Origin: Adiantum capillus-veneris
Taxonomy: Eukaryota; Streptophyta; Polypodiopsida; Polypodiales; Pteridaceae
NCBI GenBank assembly: GCA_014529385.2
Contig: CM043969.1
Span: forward strand, 66,786,676-66,850,675
Direction of reading: 5' to 3'
DNA length: 64,000 nt
Both the position numbers and the translations under genes were made by a program. This document shows positions 44,955-55,425 of this stretch, in pieces. Every line of letters starts with the position of its first letter. Positions within the stretch are counted from its first letter, which is position 1. A model generated the notes under the pieces. That model did not search any database, was not told where the DNA came from, and worked only from the letters and a program-made list of their open reading frames with translations.

Positions 44955-44956
<2 letters not shown>

Positions 44957-45259
44957 ACAGGAGCATAGAGTTTCCGGAGTTGCTTCTGCACACTGCGAAC
45001 ACCTCGGTGGATCTTACTACACCAGATTTGACAGGTATGATCATTAACGTTGCAAGAGCATGTGTGTGTGTCCCATACTGCATCAACAGTGCCAAAACGA
45101 CAGATCAAAGCAGTACAAGGTCACAAAATTGGCAAACTAACAGGGCCAATGGGGAAGTCCAAAACCCATCAAAAACGAGAAATATTTCATCAGTAGACCC
45201 CAACTCACTAACAGAATCAGCCAAGGAAAAAACAATAGAAAAAAGTGGTGGAACATGGA

Positions 45260-46472
45260 CAATGTAGGCTCACGTGTATTGGTTTGCCGTTTAGGTATCC
45301 ACAATTGCCTTGGTTTGGTTTCCATGATTGATTTCTTAACCCATATTTTCTTGACCATGGTGGTGGAGTATCATTGAGCTGGTGCATGTGGTGATGGTAG
45401 AGGTTCCCATACATGGTCCGTTTGTACGAATGGTGTGGCAAAAAAGTTGCCCTCGTGTGCAAGGAGTAAAGTGTTGTCCTGCCAGTTTGGTGTGGCTTGA
45501 TAAGTGCACATCCACGACACTCCTAGAATGACTGCTTCGTTAAGATGTTGATCTTTGACCACATGAAATTGATGCGGATAAACCGTTCCCTCAATGGTGA
45601 CTGGTAAATTTATGTGGCCCAGACTGTCCATAGTGCCTTTGTTTCGTACTTTGAATTCCATAGTGTTGGGCATTAGAGGTTCCTGCGTGATTTTTCTAAA
45701 AGTGGAATAGTTAACCACATTATCTCTAGTCCCTGTGTCCACTAAGGCTCGTTTGGTGGTGCCGTCGGCAAGTTGTAAATGAATGCGTAGATCCATTCCT
45801 CCTAACCATGTAGCTTCCGTTTGTATGGATGCATCGGAGCATTCGCAATAGCCACTTCGTGGTGTGATTTTTTTTGGAAGTTTGCTTGTTCTTTGCGTTT
45901 TAATATTCCGAGTTTGGCTTCCTGCTGTGCTTGTTCTCGAATGTCCTGTGCTTGACGTTTACGCTGAGCTGCTGCATGGAGTGTTGCGAGTTTGTCTGGT
46001 GCTAGCGGAAGAAAATATTTCTTTAATCTGCAGGCAGTCATCCAATCAGGCATCTCCTCTCCTGCTAACGTTGGAAGTTTGATGGTGCCACTTTGCGATA
46101 TATCATGTATTACAAAAGGCCCCATTCCTCGCTTTTTGAGTTTTTTGGAGTGCTGTTTGAGGGTATACATGAGAACGTAATCCCCTTTTTGAAGCTCCTT
46201 TCCAATCACGTGTTGATCATGAAAAGATTCATTTGTTTCTTCCGAGCATATATCTCAGCTATCGCCCTAAGTCTGGTTTCATCTAATTGTTCTAGGGTAT
46301 CTAGTCTCTCTGATAGCTCATGGCCTGTCCATCCGAACTGTGTTGCCACCCGTAGGGATTTGATTAGGAATTCCAATGGTAGGATTGCACTGATCCCGAA
46401 TACCAGGTTAAAGGGAGTCGTTTCAATGGAAGTTTTAAAGCTACTCGGTAAGCCCATAAGCCTATGTGTAGC
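45260..46472 (-). pseudogene. Inverted integrase C-terminus and second protease domain, copy 2
   Basis: Second copy of 43421-44629. Minus-strand frames 46457-46206, 46209-45802 and 45796-45371 carry SSFKTSIETTPFNLVFGI, LQKGDYVLMYTLKQH, DLRIHLQLADGTTKRALVDT and GVSWMCTYQ. One frameshift near 45800 separates integrase tail and protease. Confidence 0.85.
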
Positions 46473-47363
46473 TGTTTAGTGGGTTTGGTGTGCATACATG
46501 CGTATGCACACCAAACCCTATGGACACTCTATTTTTTTGAAAAAAACCATGTAATTTAGCCTAAGATGAGTTGTAATCATGATGTGATTAGACAATACCC
46601 TCTTTATTTCTCTAAGTCTACATCCTTGTAAGAGGCCGGATGGCCATAGGAAAGCCCCCTAACTTTTAAATTCAAAACCCTTAGTTTTGAGAAAAGAAGT
46701 ACCATTAGCTGGAGGAAGTAAAAAACGTGCACTGTGGAGGCTTCTTGTGACTACAACTTGTAATCTTCTTTTCTCCTGAGCTGGTAATCAAAATTCTATT
46801 TTGAATAGCACATTGCGTTCCTTGTCTCTTGCTCTACAATCTAAGTGTAATCATTCCAAATCTGTTTTGGTTCGCAATGTATTGTTTGTGATCTAAATGC
46901 ATTGATTTGGGGGTTAAAATGGTTGTTTTTTGATGTTTTGACCATGGATAAGTGTTTCTATGCTTAAGGAAGATCTTTCCAAGTACTTTTGTTTCAGTTT
47001 TTTGCACATTTTTTGTGATGGATCGTGATTTATATACCTTCCCAGATAGTGACAGAAATTGGTAGGATTGAGCCCATAAGTGTGGTGATACCTCTCCTTA
47101 AGTTTCGTAGCATTCCGGATTCGTTTGGATACAAAAAAGGCGTGATGACGTTAAGTGGTGAGATTGGACGCATACTGATTGTTTGACTAGGAAGTGGTTG
47201 GGTTGCTTTTGTCATAGAACGAGTAGCCCTTGAGTTCACTTTGGTGATATTGACACTCTCATTAAGTCTTCGTGCCCCATCCCGAGTCGCTTCCTTGCAT
47301 ATTGACATTATGTTAGTGCAAAAGAGCTATGCTGCAGACGTCCCTCGTGACGACCTGCTAACA
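46473..47363 (+). repeat. Family D LTR 3' part, copy 2
   Basis: Matches 41070-41954 and ends CTGCTAACA one base before the PBS, which fixes the LTR 3' end. Confidence 0.88.
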
Positions 47364-47364
47364 T

Positions 47365-47382
47365 TGGCGCCACTACCGGGGA
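47365..47382 (+). other. Family D primer-binding site
   Basis: TGGCGCCACTACCGGGGA, one base after the LTR end. It differs at three central positions from the tRNA-Asp-type site of element A; the same or another tRNA may prime. Confidence 0.8.
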
Positions 47383-47918
47383 AACAGATCCTTAGGTGGT
47401 GAGTGACTCAGTGTACAAAAAAACAAAAAATCTCCCTTCAAGCTTTTGATACCCGTTCCACTTACCCATAGACAGTGAAGCAGCTAGACGTAGGTTTAGT
47501 GCTTGATAGAGACTGGAGTCGGAGACTAGCTAGTACTATTCCTCAAGAGCAAAGAAAGCTGTGAGTGAAGTACAAGATAGTATTTCATTCTTTGATTTCT
47601 CACATGCTTGGAAAGGGCTGTTCCACCACACACATTGTTGTTATTTTTGTACTGTTAAGTTCAGTTATGTTTGCATATTCATTTTAGTTATAGGAGTAGG
47701 TTAGGAAACAAATTACACCATCATTTGTGGCAACAAGGATCGAGGGAAAAACTGTCAAAAACCTTATTTTGGTATTGAAGACCATAACTCGGAAAAATTG
47801 AAGAAGTGATGGTGGTCAGAGCTTCAAGATTGGACCAAACCCAGTAAAACTTTCAAGAAGGGGATGAAAACACTTGTTGAAAAAGACTGTGCAAAAAATT
47901 GCCAATTTGCTTGCCAAC

Positions 47919-47936
47919 CATGGATCGCGATCCATG
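47919..47936. repeat. 18-bp perfect palindrome, copy 2
   Basis: CATGGATCGCGATCCATG, followed by TACCTTTTTGG as in several other copies. Confidence 0.95.
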
Positions 47937-48201
47937 TACCTTTTTGGCAAAATGTGCTAAAATAATTTCCTTTGCTTAGAACAGGCTCTCAGGTATCAGA
48001 ACCTTGAGTTTGGTGATAAAAAGAGGGCTAGAAAATCATAAAAATCAAAAGATTGGGGTGAACAGACCAAAACCTTGGAAAAAAGGGAAAACAGGAAAAA
48101 ACTAAACTTTTATTTGGCCAAATCCAAAAAGGGATGAGAATTGGGACCAACTAGAAGCAAGGAATCAACAGAACCAAATTTCATGCCCAGGTGCTTCCCA
48201 A

Positions 48202-48219
48202 CATGGATCGTGATCCATG
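48202..48219. repeat. 18-bp palindrome, copy 3
   Basis: CATGGATCGTGATCCATG, one central mismatch. Confidence 0.95.
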
Positions 48220-48485
48220 TTCTAGGTAGACATTTGACATTAAGATTTGACCAGTGTACTCCTGATTACTAGCCAAACAACTTTTCCAAAAGGAGCCATA
48301 GACAAAAAGTGAAAAAAGCTGGTCAAAATACAAGAAAAGGAGTGGTTTGCAAAAAACCGCAAAACAGACACAAAATCCTGCTTCTCACTTGGAAAAAATT
48401 GACCAAATCCAAAAAGACTTGGGGAATAGCATCATTATACCTTGTGTGATCAGCTCACAAAGTGTTAATCCAAAATCTTGCTAAA

Positions 48486-48503
48486 CATGGATCGCGTTCC
48501 ATG
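48486..48503. repeat. 18-bp palindrome, copy 4
   Basis: CATGGATCGCGTTCCATG, one mismatch; followed by TACCTTTTTGG. Confidence 0.95.
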
Positions 48504-48773
48504 TACCTTTTTGGAAGTTTGAGCTGATAAAAGACAAGCAGGGAAGTGATAACAATTGGAGCACTTTATCCTAAAGGACCCTTATCAGAAAATTTCAAAA
48601 AGAGGGCAAAAGGTGGCAAAAATCAGATCAAGGGGGAAACCATTGAAATAAACCCTAAAGCTGACTTTTGTCTGTCCAAAAAAGCTTTAAGGCATTCAAA
48701 AACCATATTGTCAGCATCACTAGGCCAAGGACTAGCTGTGGGACAAAATTCAGTGTATTTTGACACAAAGGAA

Positions 48774-48791
48774 CATGGATCGCAATCCATG
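48774..48791. repeat. 18-bp palindrome, copy 5
   Basis: CATGGATCGCAATCCATG, one mismatch. Confidence 0.95.
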
Positions 48792-49045
48792 TTCCCCTAA
48801 CACAAATTGATACCAAAATAGTACCATAGCTAAAGGGCATCACAAAGAGTCTAGTGGTCCTTCTAGAGTTGAAATTGGATGCAAGAAACCATCCCAATAG
48901 CTCAGAACTGAGAGAAGCTTAGGCAAAGTGACAAAATCAACTTAGCCTCCAATCCAGAGATTCATTTAAAAAAAAAATGGTACTGGAAGACCTCTTAATC
49001 ATGTTAAATCAGATGATAGCAACAAAAGTTCAATTGGCTTCTCAA

Positions 49046-49063
49046 CATGGATTGCGATCCATG
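49046..49063. repeat. 18-bp palindrome, copy 6
   Basis: CATGGATTGCGATCCATG, one mismatch; followed by TACCTCTGAG. Confidence 0.95.
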
Positions 49064-49184
49064 TACCTCTGAGTCAGAACAGAGACAGAAACTTACCATA
49101 CAAGGAGCTAGTCCATAGCAACCTGGTGCTTCTTTCAAAATTGAAATTGGATCAAAATTGTTGAGGTTGTGTAGGGAATTGTGT

Positions 49185-49292
49185 GCTAAGTTTTGTCAAA
49201 CAAAAGCAAGAACTAACAAGAATAGTTGTAAGCTTACAGCTAAGTTTTGTCGAACAAAAGCAAGAACTAACAAGAATAGTTGTAAGCTTACA
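49185..49292 (+). repeat. 54-bp tandem duplication in leader
   Basis: 'gctaagttttgtcaaacaaa' at 49185 recurs at 49239 with one change. The 54-bp length is a multiple of three, but coding here is doubtful. Confidence 0.9.
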
Positions 49293-49500
49293 GCTATCAA
49301 GCAAATTCTTGACAGGTTGCAGGTACTAGAAGATACTACCCAGCAAGCAAGATCAAATGGGAGATTCAAACTATTTAATGAGGTAGCTTTGTTTGGATTT
49401 TTTGTTACCAATTCTTCATGAATCTGCGATCAGGAAGATTGTACCAGAATAGGAACCCAACATCTTTGATCAAGGGAGTAATCACTCAACGAAAGAAAGC

Positions 49501-50780
49501 GTGAAGCAGAGACCACTGCCGCCTTTGGAACCCATTTTAGAGGAGAGTTTCTTTGAAACTTCATCTGAGAGATCATACGGCCTCATGACTGAAGATTCTA
49601 ACAAGTCAAGCCCTAAGGGAACAACTTTGATGGGTGTAGGTCCTTCTCAGCCTACATCTGATGTGAAATTGTTGTATTTGAAGTTTCAATTTGAAAATGT
49701 GCTTAAAGCCAAAATCTATAAGGATGGAATGGACCGCTACTGTGTTAAGTTGAAAAATAAGCCGAGCGAGTTCAAAGACCTAGTAGATGTTGATTATGAC
49801 GGGGATAGATATTTCGACCGAGAGGGAATGATGTACGTAGTGGTTCATAACCCTTTTATTGTGGATAAATGGGGAATGACCAGCACCAAGGACAAAGTAG
49901 ATAATGAGCTAGCCGATGCACCACCCAAAATGGAGAAACAAAACGCGGTACTCAGACACACCAATGAGACAGAGCGCCTTAACACAGACAACACATATGT
50001 GGGGCTTTATAAGTTCAATAATGGAGAACAAACAATCTATTACAGATGTGACGAGCCCCGCATCAAAGAATTAACAAACCAAAAAAACTTGTATGTTTAC
50101 ATGTACACGGAGGGCAGAAGTATTCAGGTGGACATAATGGACAAGTATGGCCAAAAGTACTCTCCAATGGATCGGAAGGAGTTAGAGAGATATACATATT
50201 TTGGAGGACCACTCCACCAATACTACGTAAATCCGGAAGAGGTAAAAACCACGACTACTCACATCAGACCTGAGACTGTACTTGAGAGCCCCTTGTGAAC
50301 CAGAGTGGAGGATTCTTATGGACATAAACGAGTTCCAAAAACAGAACCTTTAGGATCGACGGTGACTAGGGCTTCCATGAACACACATAGGGACAGTACT
50401 GTTCCTGAATTCACTTACACCACTGGAATCCCTCCACAAGCTTCTTCACCACCTGTAGGACCATGCTATGAATGTTGTGGTGATCACTGGGCTAGAGTTT
50501 GTCCAAACAAAGGAGAGCGGGTGAAATTTTTTGGATTCTGTGCACGACCGACCATCTTATTCCACACTGCCCAAAAAACCCCGAAAACAAAGGAAAAGCA
50601 ACCATGAACAAAATACGGATTGTGCCAAGCTCAAGTGGATCAAAAACAGAGCCGAACATTCCGATAAACATGGTCACTAGAGCTCAAGCATATGAGGTAG
50701 CAAGGAACGTCCCAGCTAGCCAAACAGGAATAGACAACTTGTCTGTCCGAACCCCTAGAAAATCTTGGAAGGAAAAATGA
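49501..50780 (+). pseudogene. Family D gag-like region with zinc knuckles
   Basis: A frame opened by GTG at 49501 (no ATG found upstream) encodes about 265 residues (LYLKFQFENVLKAKIYKDGM; YKFNNGEQTIYYRCDEPRIK) that do not show the usual Gag domain. After a TGA at 50296 the same frame reaches CYECCGDHWARVCP (50464), a CX2CX3HX4C knuckle like those of element A. A frameshift follows, then TTDHLIPHCP (the element A equivalent is IDHLIAQCP) and a basic tail to 50780. The knuckles link this ORF to element A. The N-terminal part is unrecognised, and the classical Gag domain may have been replaced. Confidence 0.6.
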
Positions 50781-50938
50781 AACAAGATGAAAGCCAAAAG
50801 AGAAAAGGAAAAATTGGCATTGGAAACCAAATTGCTGAAAACAGAGGAAAAACTTCAAAGGGAAAGAGACCTTAAGGGCAACAACGAGATAAAGAAACCA
50901 TCGGAACTGCCATCAGGAGGGTCAGTTTAGTAGACAAG

Positions 50939-52828
50939 GTGTTTGAACCTTTGGATGCAATTTTGAAAGCTTACGAGGCAAGGCTAAAGCCTAACCAAAC
51001 CCAAGAGGATAGGTGGTTAACGTACCCTCATCCAAGCTATGAGAAAGAGAGGCTAAAGATGTGCAAAGAGCTCATTCAAGCCGCTCAAGCGCTTATGGAA
51101 CCATCAGTTCCTACAACTCCAAAAACCGAGGTACTCATACGAGAAAAGATTCAGGAGTTAGAGGGGAGGGGAATTGAAGAGAAAAACCTACCCAATCTTG
51201 TACACAAAACACCGTTGGATACGAGGGTGGTAGCCAATACAACAGATGGTACGCATTCTCAAGTACCACTACCAATTTCTGAGGTAGAAGAACAATGGCC
51301 TCAAGAGCTATGGAAACATATTAGGAATAGAAAAGATGGAAGTGCCACACTTGTGTCAGCTCCTATCCCAGAAATCCACCTGGAGCATGAGCTCTACCCA
51401 AATGATATCCGATCATTGTATGGCGATGCAGGCACATCGATATCAGAAGACAGTGAACCACAGTCGTTGAAAACTTTACCTTCATTTATTGGTAACCCTG
51501 AAACTTGATCTCAGGTAAGGAAAGTCCCATCTCAATGGAAAGCCAATCCTAAGATGATGGATACTAAAGCTCTTCACAAGCTGATGTCATCCCCTACCCG
51601 TTGTACACTGACTCTGTCAGAGTTACTGAATATTAGACCGCATCTTTGGGATGAGGTCGTGAAAAATTTGGAAAAAATAGGACTGGTAATTCCTTCACCC
51701 GAGGCTTCTCGAAACACACTAAAGACACAACCCTCGAAGCAAACTAAACATGAGCCAATGCTAGTAAACAAGGTAGGGGACTATTGTGAAGGTGTAGAAG
51801 GAAATACTACCCTATCGGTAGAGTACAAGGACGTAAAATCGGTAGTGATATTGGATGGTGGAGCTGGAATTGCCATAGCCACCAAAGCAATGTGGAAAAA
51901 ATGGGGAAAACCTGCTCTAAGGAAAAATAGAATGAAACTTCAACTAGTGGATGGGTACCTGGAGAGACCTATTGGCATCTTGGAGCAGATTGTAGTAACC
52001 TCTTGTGGAATTGCATATGAACACACCTTCGCTATTATGAATTTCGATGAGAGCAACAATTTTGACATCATACTGGGCAGACCATTCATGCGTCAGCTCA
52101 AAATGGTGCAAGATTGGGGCTACAACTATATCTATCTTAGGAACAAGGATGTCACTATGAAAATGAGTGTCATAGATCATAGCTATAGAGACGTAGAAAG
52201 AGCCCTAGGAGAAGACTTGCGTTCCACAACTGACCAGGAAGGAGGAATACTGGCTTGGCTCTAGAACAAAGCTCACCAATGGACAGAAGAAGCTTCGGAT
52301 TGTGGAAGTCTAAAAAAGGAAAAGTGCATTCTTGATAGGACTGCAGAAGACGAAGCATACATACCGGAGCCTTTTCCAGAAGAGATGTTCGAATCGTTTG
52401 GATGGCAACAAATACTAGCTACTCTTGATGTTTGTGTAAACGAGGTGACCCTCACCAAATTCTGTGATGAGGAAGGGTATGATATCATTCCATTCCAAAT
52501 GATGAATGTCCGCCTAACTCCGAAGACACATGAAGATGTACCTGACAAGGAAGGGGTGGCCGAGTGTCGACGCATAGTGGACGAAATCTCTGTAAGAGAC
52601 CTTGTGCAAACGAATGAAGAAGAAGATTTTCAAGACTCGACTGATAAGATGCTAGAGGATAACGCGGATGATGAGCTGTCTAGTAGCTCAAGTCAGAGCA
52701 TCAAACAGAAGGATCGACGAGTGATCTACTATGATTTCCAAAACCAAAACCCTCAAAGACAACGCAGGTATCGAGATAAACGCAGAAACAAGCACAACAA
52801 GCACAACAAGGACTACTCTATTAACTGA
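50939..52828 (+). pseudogene. Family D protease 1 region (DGGAG type)
   Basis: One frame with only two stops, TGA 51506 and TAG 52262. An N-terminal acidic/proline linker leads to LTLSELLNIRPHLWDEVV, then the retropepsin-like block VVILDGGAGIAIATKAMWKK (Asp at 51854), VDGYLERPIGIL, FDIILGRPFM (about 52065) and a tail that ends RDKRRNKHNKHNKD, a basic stretch. DGGAG replaces D(T/S)GA, exactly as in element A. The domain should process the polyprotein. Confidence 0.75.
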
Positions 52829-53126
52829 CAAAATGTAGTACTTGAGATTAGTCAAAGCGACTGACTTCCTCAAGGACCGGATATCAAAGCGATATATGAA
52901 ACCTGACTCAGCCAAAACAACATCAAAACAAAAATAAAAAAAAGAGAAAAATACCAAAAAATTGTTTAAGTTGTCCAAGATGGAGTGCAAAGTCAAATAC
53001 AATGATTTGAAACGAGCTTTGAAGGAAGTTTGGACAACAGAAATGGAAACCGATGAGGAATCAAATGATGATAAATTCGATGCACCTTCCCACTAGAAGA
53101 AGTATACCATTCAGGATAGAAAGACA
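52829..53126 (+). other. Degenerate linker between protease 1 and RT
   Basis: No open frame longer than a few dozen codons. Probably coding once, now frameshifted. Confidence 0.4.
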
Positions 53127-54190
53127 ATGGTGCAAAAACCCAAACGAGATCCCAAAGAACCAGGAATTTCATATGATGGGTCTGAAAGCACGAAAAGCAT
53201 CAACTTAGAAAAACCAGGTGAGGAGCCTAAACCGGCATATATTGCCACAGACCTTATTGAAGAGGAAGAGCAACTTCTAGTCGATACGCTCAGGCAATAT
53301 AAAGATATCTTTGCATGGACATACAAAGATCTAAAGGGGATAGATCATGAGATATGTCAGCACATGATTCCCCTTAAGAGTGATGCCAGATTATGCAGAC
53401 AACGTCCTTACACGTACAATGAAACTTTTGCAAAGAAAATCAAGGAGGAAATAGACAAACTGAAGGACGCTGAATTTATCTACAAGATTGAGCACACCGA
53501 GTGGGTGTCCTCGATTGTGGTGGTACCCAAAAAGAATGGCAAACTGCGTATCTGTGTAAACCTCAAATAAGTAAATGCAGCCACCATCAGGGATAACTAC
53601 CCACTGCCAAGAACCGATCATGTTATTGAGAGGGTAGTAGGGAAAGAGGCCTATAGTTTCTTGGATGGGTTCTCAAGCTACAACCAGTTGACAATTAAAG
53701 TGGAAGATCAGCATAAGATAGCTTTTGCAACAGAGTTGGGTATATTTGCATATGGGGTAATGCCTTTCGGCTTGACCAATGCCCCGACCACATTTCAAAG
53801 ACTAATGACCCACGCATTCAAAGAATACCTCAGAATTTTTTTGGAGATCTACATGGATGATCTTTGTGTTCATTCCCATCAACAAAGTGACCACATCACT
53901 CATCTGGAAAAAGTCTTTGAAAAATGCAGAATGTATCGTATTTGCTTAAACCCGAAAAAATGCGTCTTCATGGTAAGACAGGGTAGAATTTTGGGCCACA
54001 TTGTGTCCAAAAACGAAATTTCAACTGATCAAGAAAAGGTGCAAACAATTGCTGCACTACCGAGACCAACAAAGATAAAAAAAGTGAAGCATTTATGGGG
54101 CATTGAGGATACTACAGGCGTTTCATATATATGTATGCTGTAATAGCTAAGCCATTGTATGCCCTCATAACTAAGTTTGAATGGACGGCA
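53127..54190 (+). pseudogene. Family D reverse transcriptase
   Basis: Pre-RT block ELLVDTLRQYKDIFAW-like with YKDLKGIDHEICQHMIPL, then IEHTEWVSSIVVVPKKNGKL, a TAA at 53568, then NYPLPRTDHVIERVVGKEAY, YSFLDGFSSYNQLTIK, GVMPFGLTNAPTTFQRLM and IYMDDLCVHS. The active site YMDD (53850-53861) is intact. LNPKKCVFMVRQGRILGHIV follows, and a frameshift near 54090 breaks the end of the domain. Confidence 0.9.
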
Positions 54191-54239
54191 GGAATGTGAG
54201 CAGGCTTTCCAAAAACTGAAGCAACATTTAATTTGAGCT

Positions 54240-54794
54240 CCAATTTTGCAAGCCCCTGACTGGAGCAAAATCTTTCATGTCCATGTGGATGCATCAGCCT
54301 ATGCTATCGGGTGCATATAAGCTCAACCAGGAGAGAAGAAAATGGATTTTCCCATTTGCTACTCTAGTCAGCAACTAAACAACGTAGAGAGAAATTATAC
54401 CTCTACGGAAAGAGAAGGTCTGGGAATGATCTATGCTGTAAAGAAATTTAGACACTACCTTCTAGCAAACAAGTTTATCTTCTTCGTGGATCATCAAGCA
54501 CTGCTGTATCTAGCAAACAAACCTTGCAACACTGGAAGAATTATTCACTGGTTTATACTGTTGCTTGAGTTTGACTTCATGGTGGTCGTAAAAAAGGGGA
54601 CCACACACCAAAGAGCAGATCATCTTTCACGACTATTTCATGGGGAAGCACCTGAGGGTGTTGATGATGACCTCCATGATTCATATATGTTTGACATAGG
54701 AATGGTACCGAGATGGAGTGAAGAGGTCATTCCTCTACTCACAATCAACTCATTGCAGATAGAAAGACAATCATCAATTATCCATCAAACATGA
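54240..54794 (+). pseudogene. Family D RNase H
   Basis: FHVHVDASAYAIGCI (first catalytic Asp, 54285), a TAA at about 54317, then NYTSTEREGLGMIYAVKKFR (Glu) and FFVDHQALLYLANKP (Asp); ends RADHLSRL. A stop at 54792 separates it from the zinc-binding part. Confidence 0.85.
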
Positions 54795-55060
54795 AATCTC
54801 CAACTTTTAGCAGGACGGCTGTACAAACACAGTAAGGATGGGATACTGAGACTATGTGTACAACCCAAAGATACCACCTACTACCTCAAACAAGCTCATA
54901 TACAAAATACGGAATTTCACACTGGTGAAACACAGACAGGCCAATGGTTACAAAGACTGGGCGTCTACTACTGGCCAAACATGGAACACAGTGTCCATAA
55001 ATATGTAAAATGCTGTGATAGTTGTATAATACAGCCCCCAGTGGAACATGCCACCATGTT
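54793..55060 (+). pseudogene. First integrase-type HHCC zinc-binding domain
   Basis: Frame LLAGRLYKHSKDGILRLC (54798 on), QAHIQNTEFH with His codons at 54897 and 54918, YYWPNMEHSVHKYVK and CCDSC with Cys codons at 55014 and 55023. Spacing H-x6-H-x31-C-x2-C fits the integrase N-terminal zinc finger. It lies upstream of, and in addition to, the domain at 55278, in the position where Tat elements often have an extra RNase H. Confidence 0.75.
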
Positions 55061-55425
55061 TCGTGTAGTACAAGCACCTAAATGGAGTGCTCACATAGTT
55101 GAGTACTTAAAAAACAAAACCTTTCCAGAGGAATGGGGCAAAACAAGAATGAAAACTGTCGAAGAAGAGGCCAAACACTATCTGCTCATTGCCAACCAAC
55201 TGTATAGGCGGGGAAAGGACAAACAATTATGGCTGTGTGCTACAGAAAGCGAATATTATGTCATCCTAGATCAAGCACACTCAGGACAACCTGAGGGACA
55301 CTTCTTTGCTGATAAAACGACAAAGCTTGTACTACACTCAGGCATATGGTGGCCAACCCTATTCATGGATGCATTGACATATGTCAAATGATGTGATGAA
55401 TGTCAACGCACAAAACCACCCCAAA
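55061..55425 (+). pseudogene. Spacer and second HHCC zinc-binding domain
   Basis: PKWSAHIVEYLKNKTFPEEW ... LLIANQLYRRGKD is the Tat-type spacer before integrase. Then QAHSGQPEGH (His codons 55278 and 55299), SGIWWPTLFMDALTYVK, a TGA at 55389, and CDEC (Cys codons 55392 and 55401): H-x6-H-x30-C-x2-C. This is the canonical integrase N-terminal domain. Confidence 0.8.

Larger units (their letters stand above)
42911..46655 (+). repeat. 1.9-kb tandem duplication within the middle LTR
   Basis: Unit 1 is 42911-44810, unit 2 is 44811-46655, both beginning CAGGTGATATGAACTACAAG and ending at GGAAAGC of the LTR 3' part. The 55-bp length difference equals the difference in AG run length (90 against 34 bp) almost exactly. 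Each unit holds the AG leader, an inverted integrase/protease piece and the first ~180 bp of the LTR 3' part. Confidence 0.9.
42430..47363 (+). repeat. Family D middle LTR, rearranged
   Basis: Starts TGTGACAGGATTATC after a polypurine tract and ends CCTGCTAACA before the PBS. Unlike the left LTR, the segment between the first palindrome and the 885-bp 3' part is replaced by an inverted integrase/protease piece. A 1.9-kb unit containing that junction is tandemly duplicated (42911-44810 and 44811-46655). It can be read as the shared LTR between a deleted left copy and the pol-containing right copy. Confidence 0.55.
47383..49500 (+). other. Family D leader with five regularly spaced palindromes
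   Basis: Two kb without coding. CATGGATCGCGATCCATG or a one-mismatch variant lies at 47919, 48202, 48486, 48774 and 49046 (steps 283, 284, 288, 272 bp). Fainter flanking similarity at the same period ('ccaaatccaaaaag' at 48118 and 48403) shows an old tandem array in which the palindrome is the best conserved part. A 54-bp tandem duplication lies at 49185-49292. Confidence 0.85.

Noticed and set aside
46473-47363. The 885-bp block as a complete stand-alone LTR
   Set aside because: No matching block follows the polypurine tract at 57589, no target duplication flanks the copy at 41070-41954, and two PPT junctions lead into different sequence. It is better read as the 3' part of a longer LTR, though this is not proven.
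47919-49063. Regularly spaced short repeats resembling a CRISPR array
   Set aside because: The ~265-bp intervals are far too long and are related to each other, the repeats lie in a plant retroelement leader, and no cas genes exist here.
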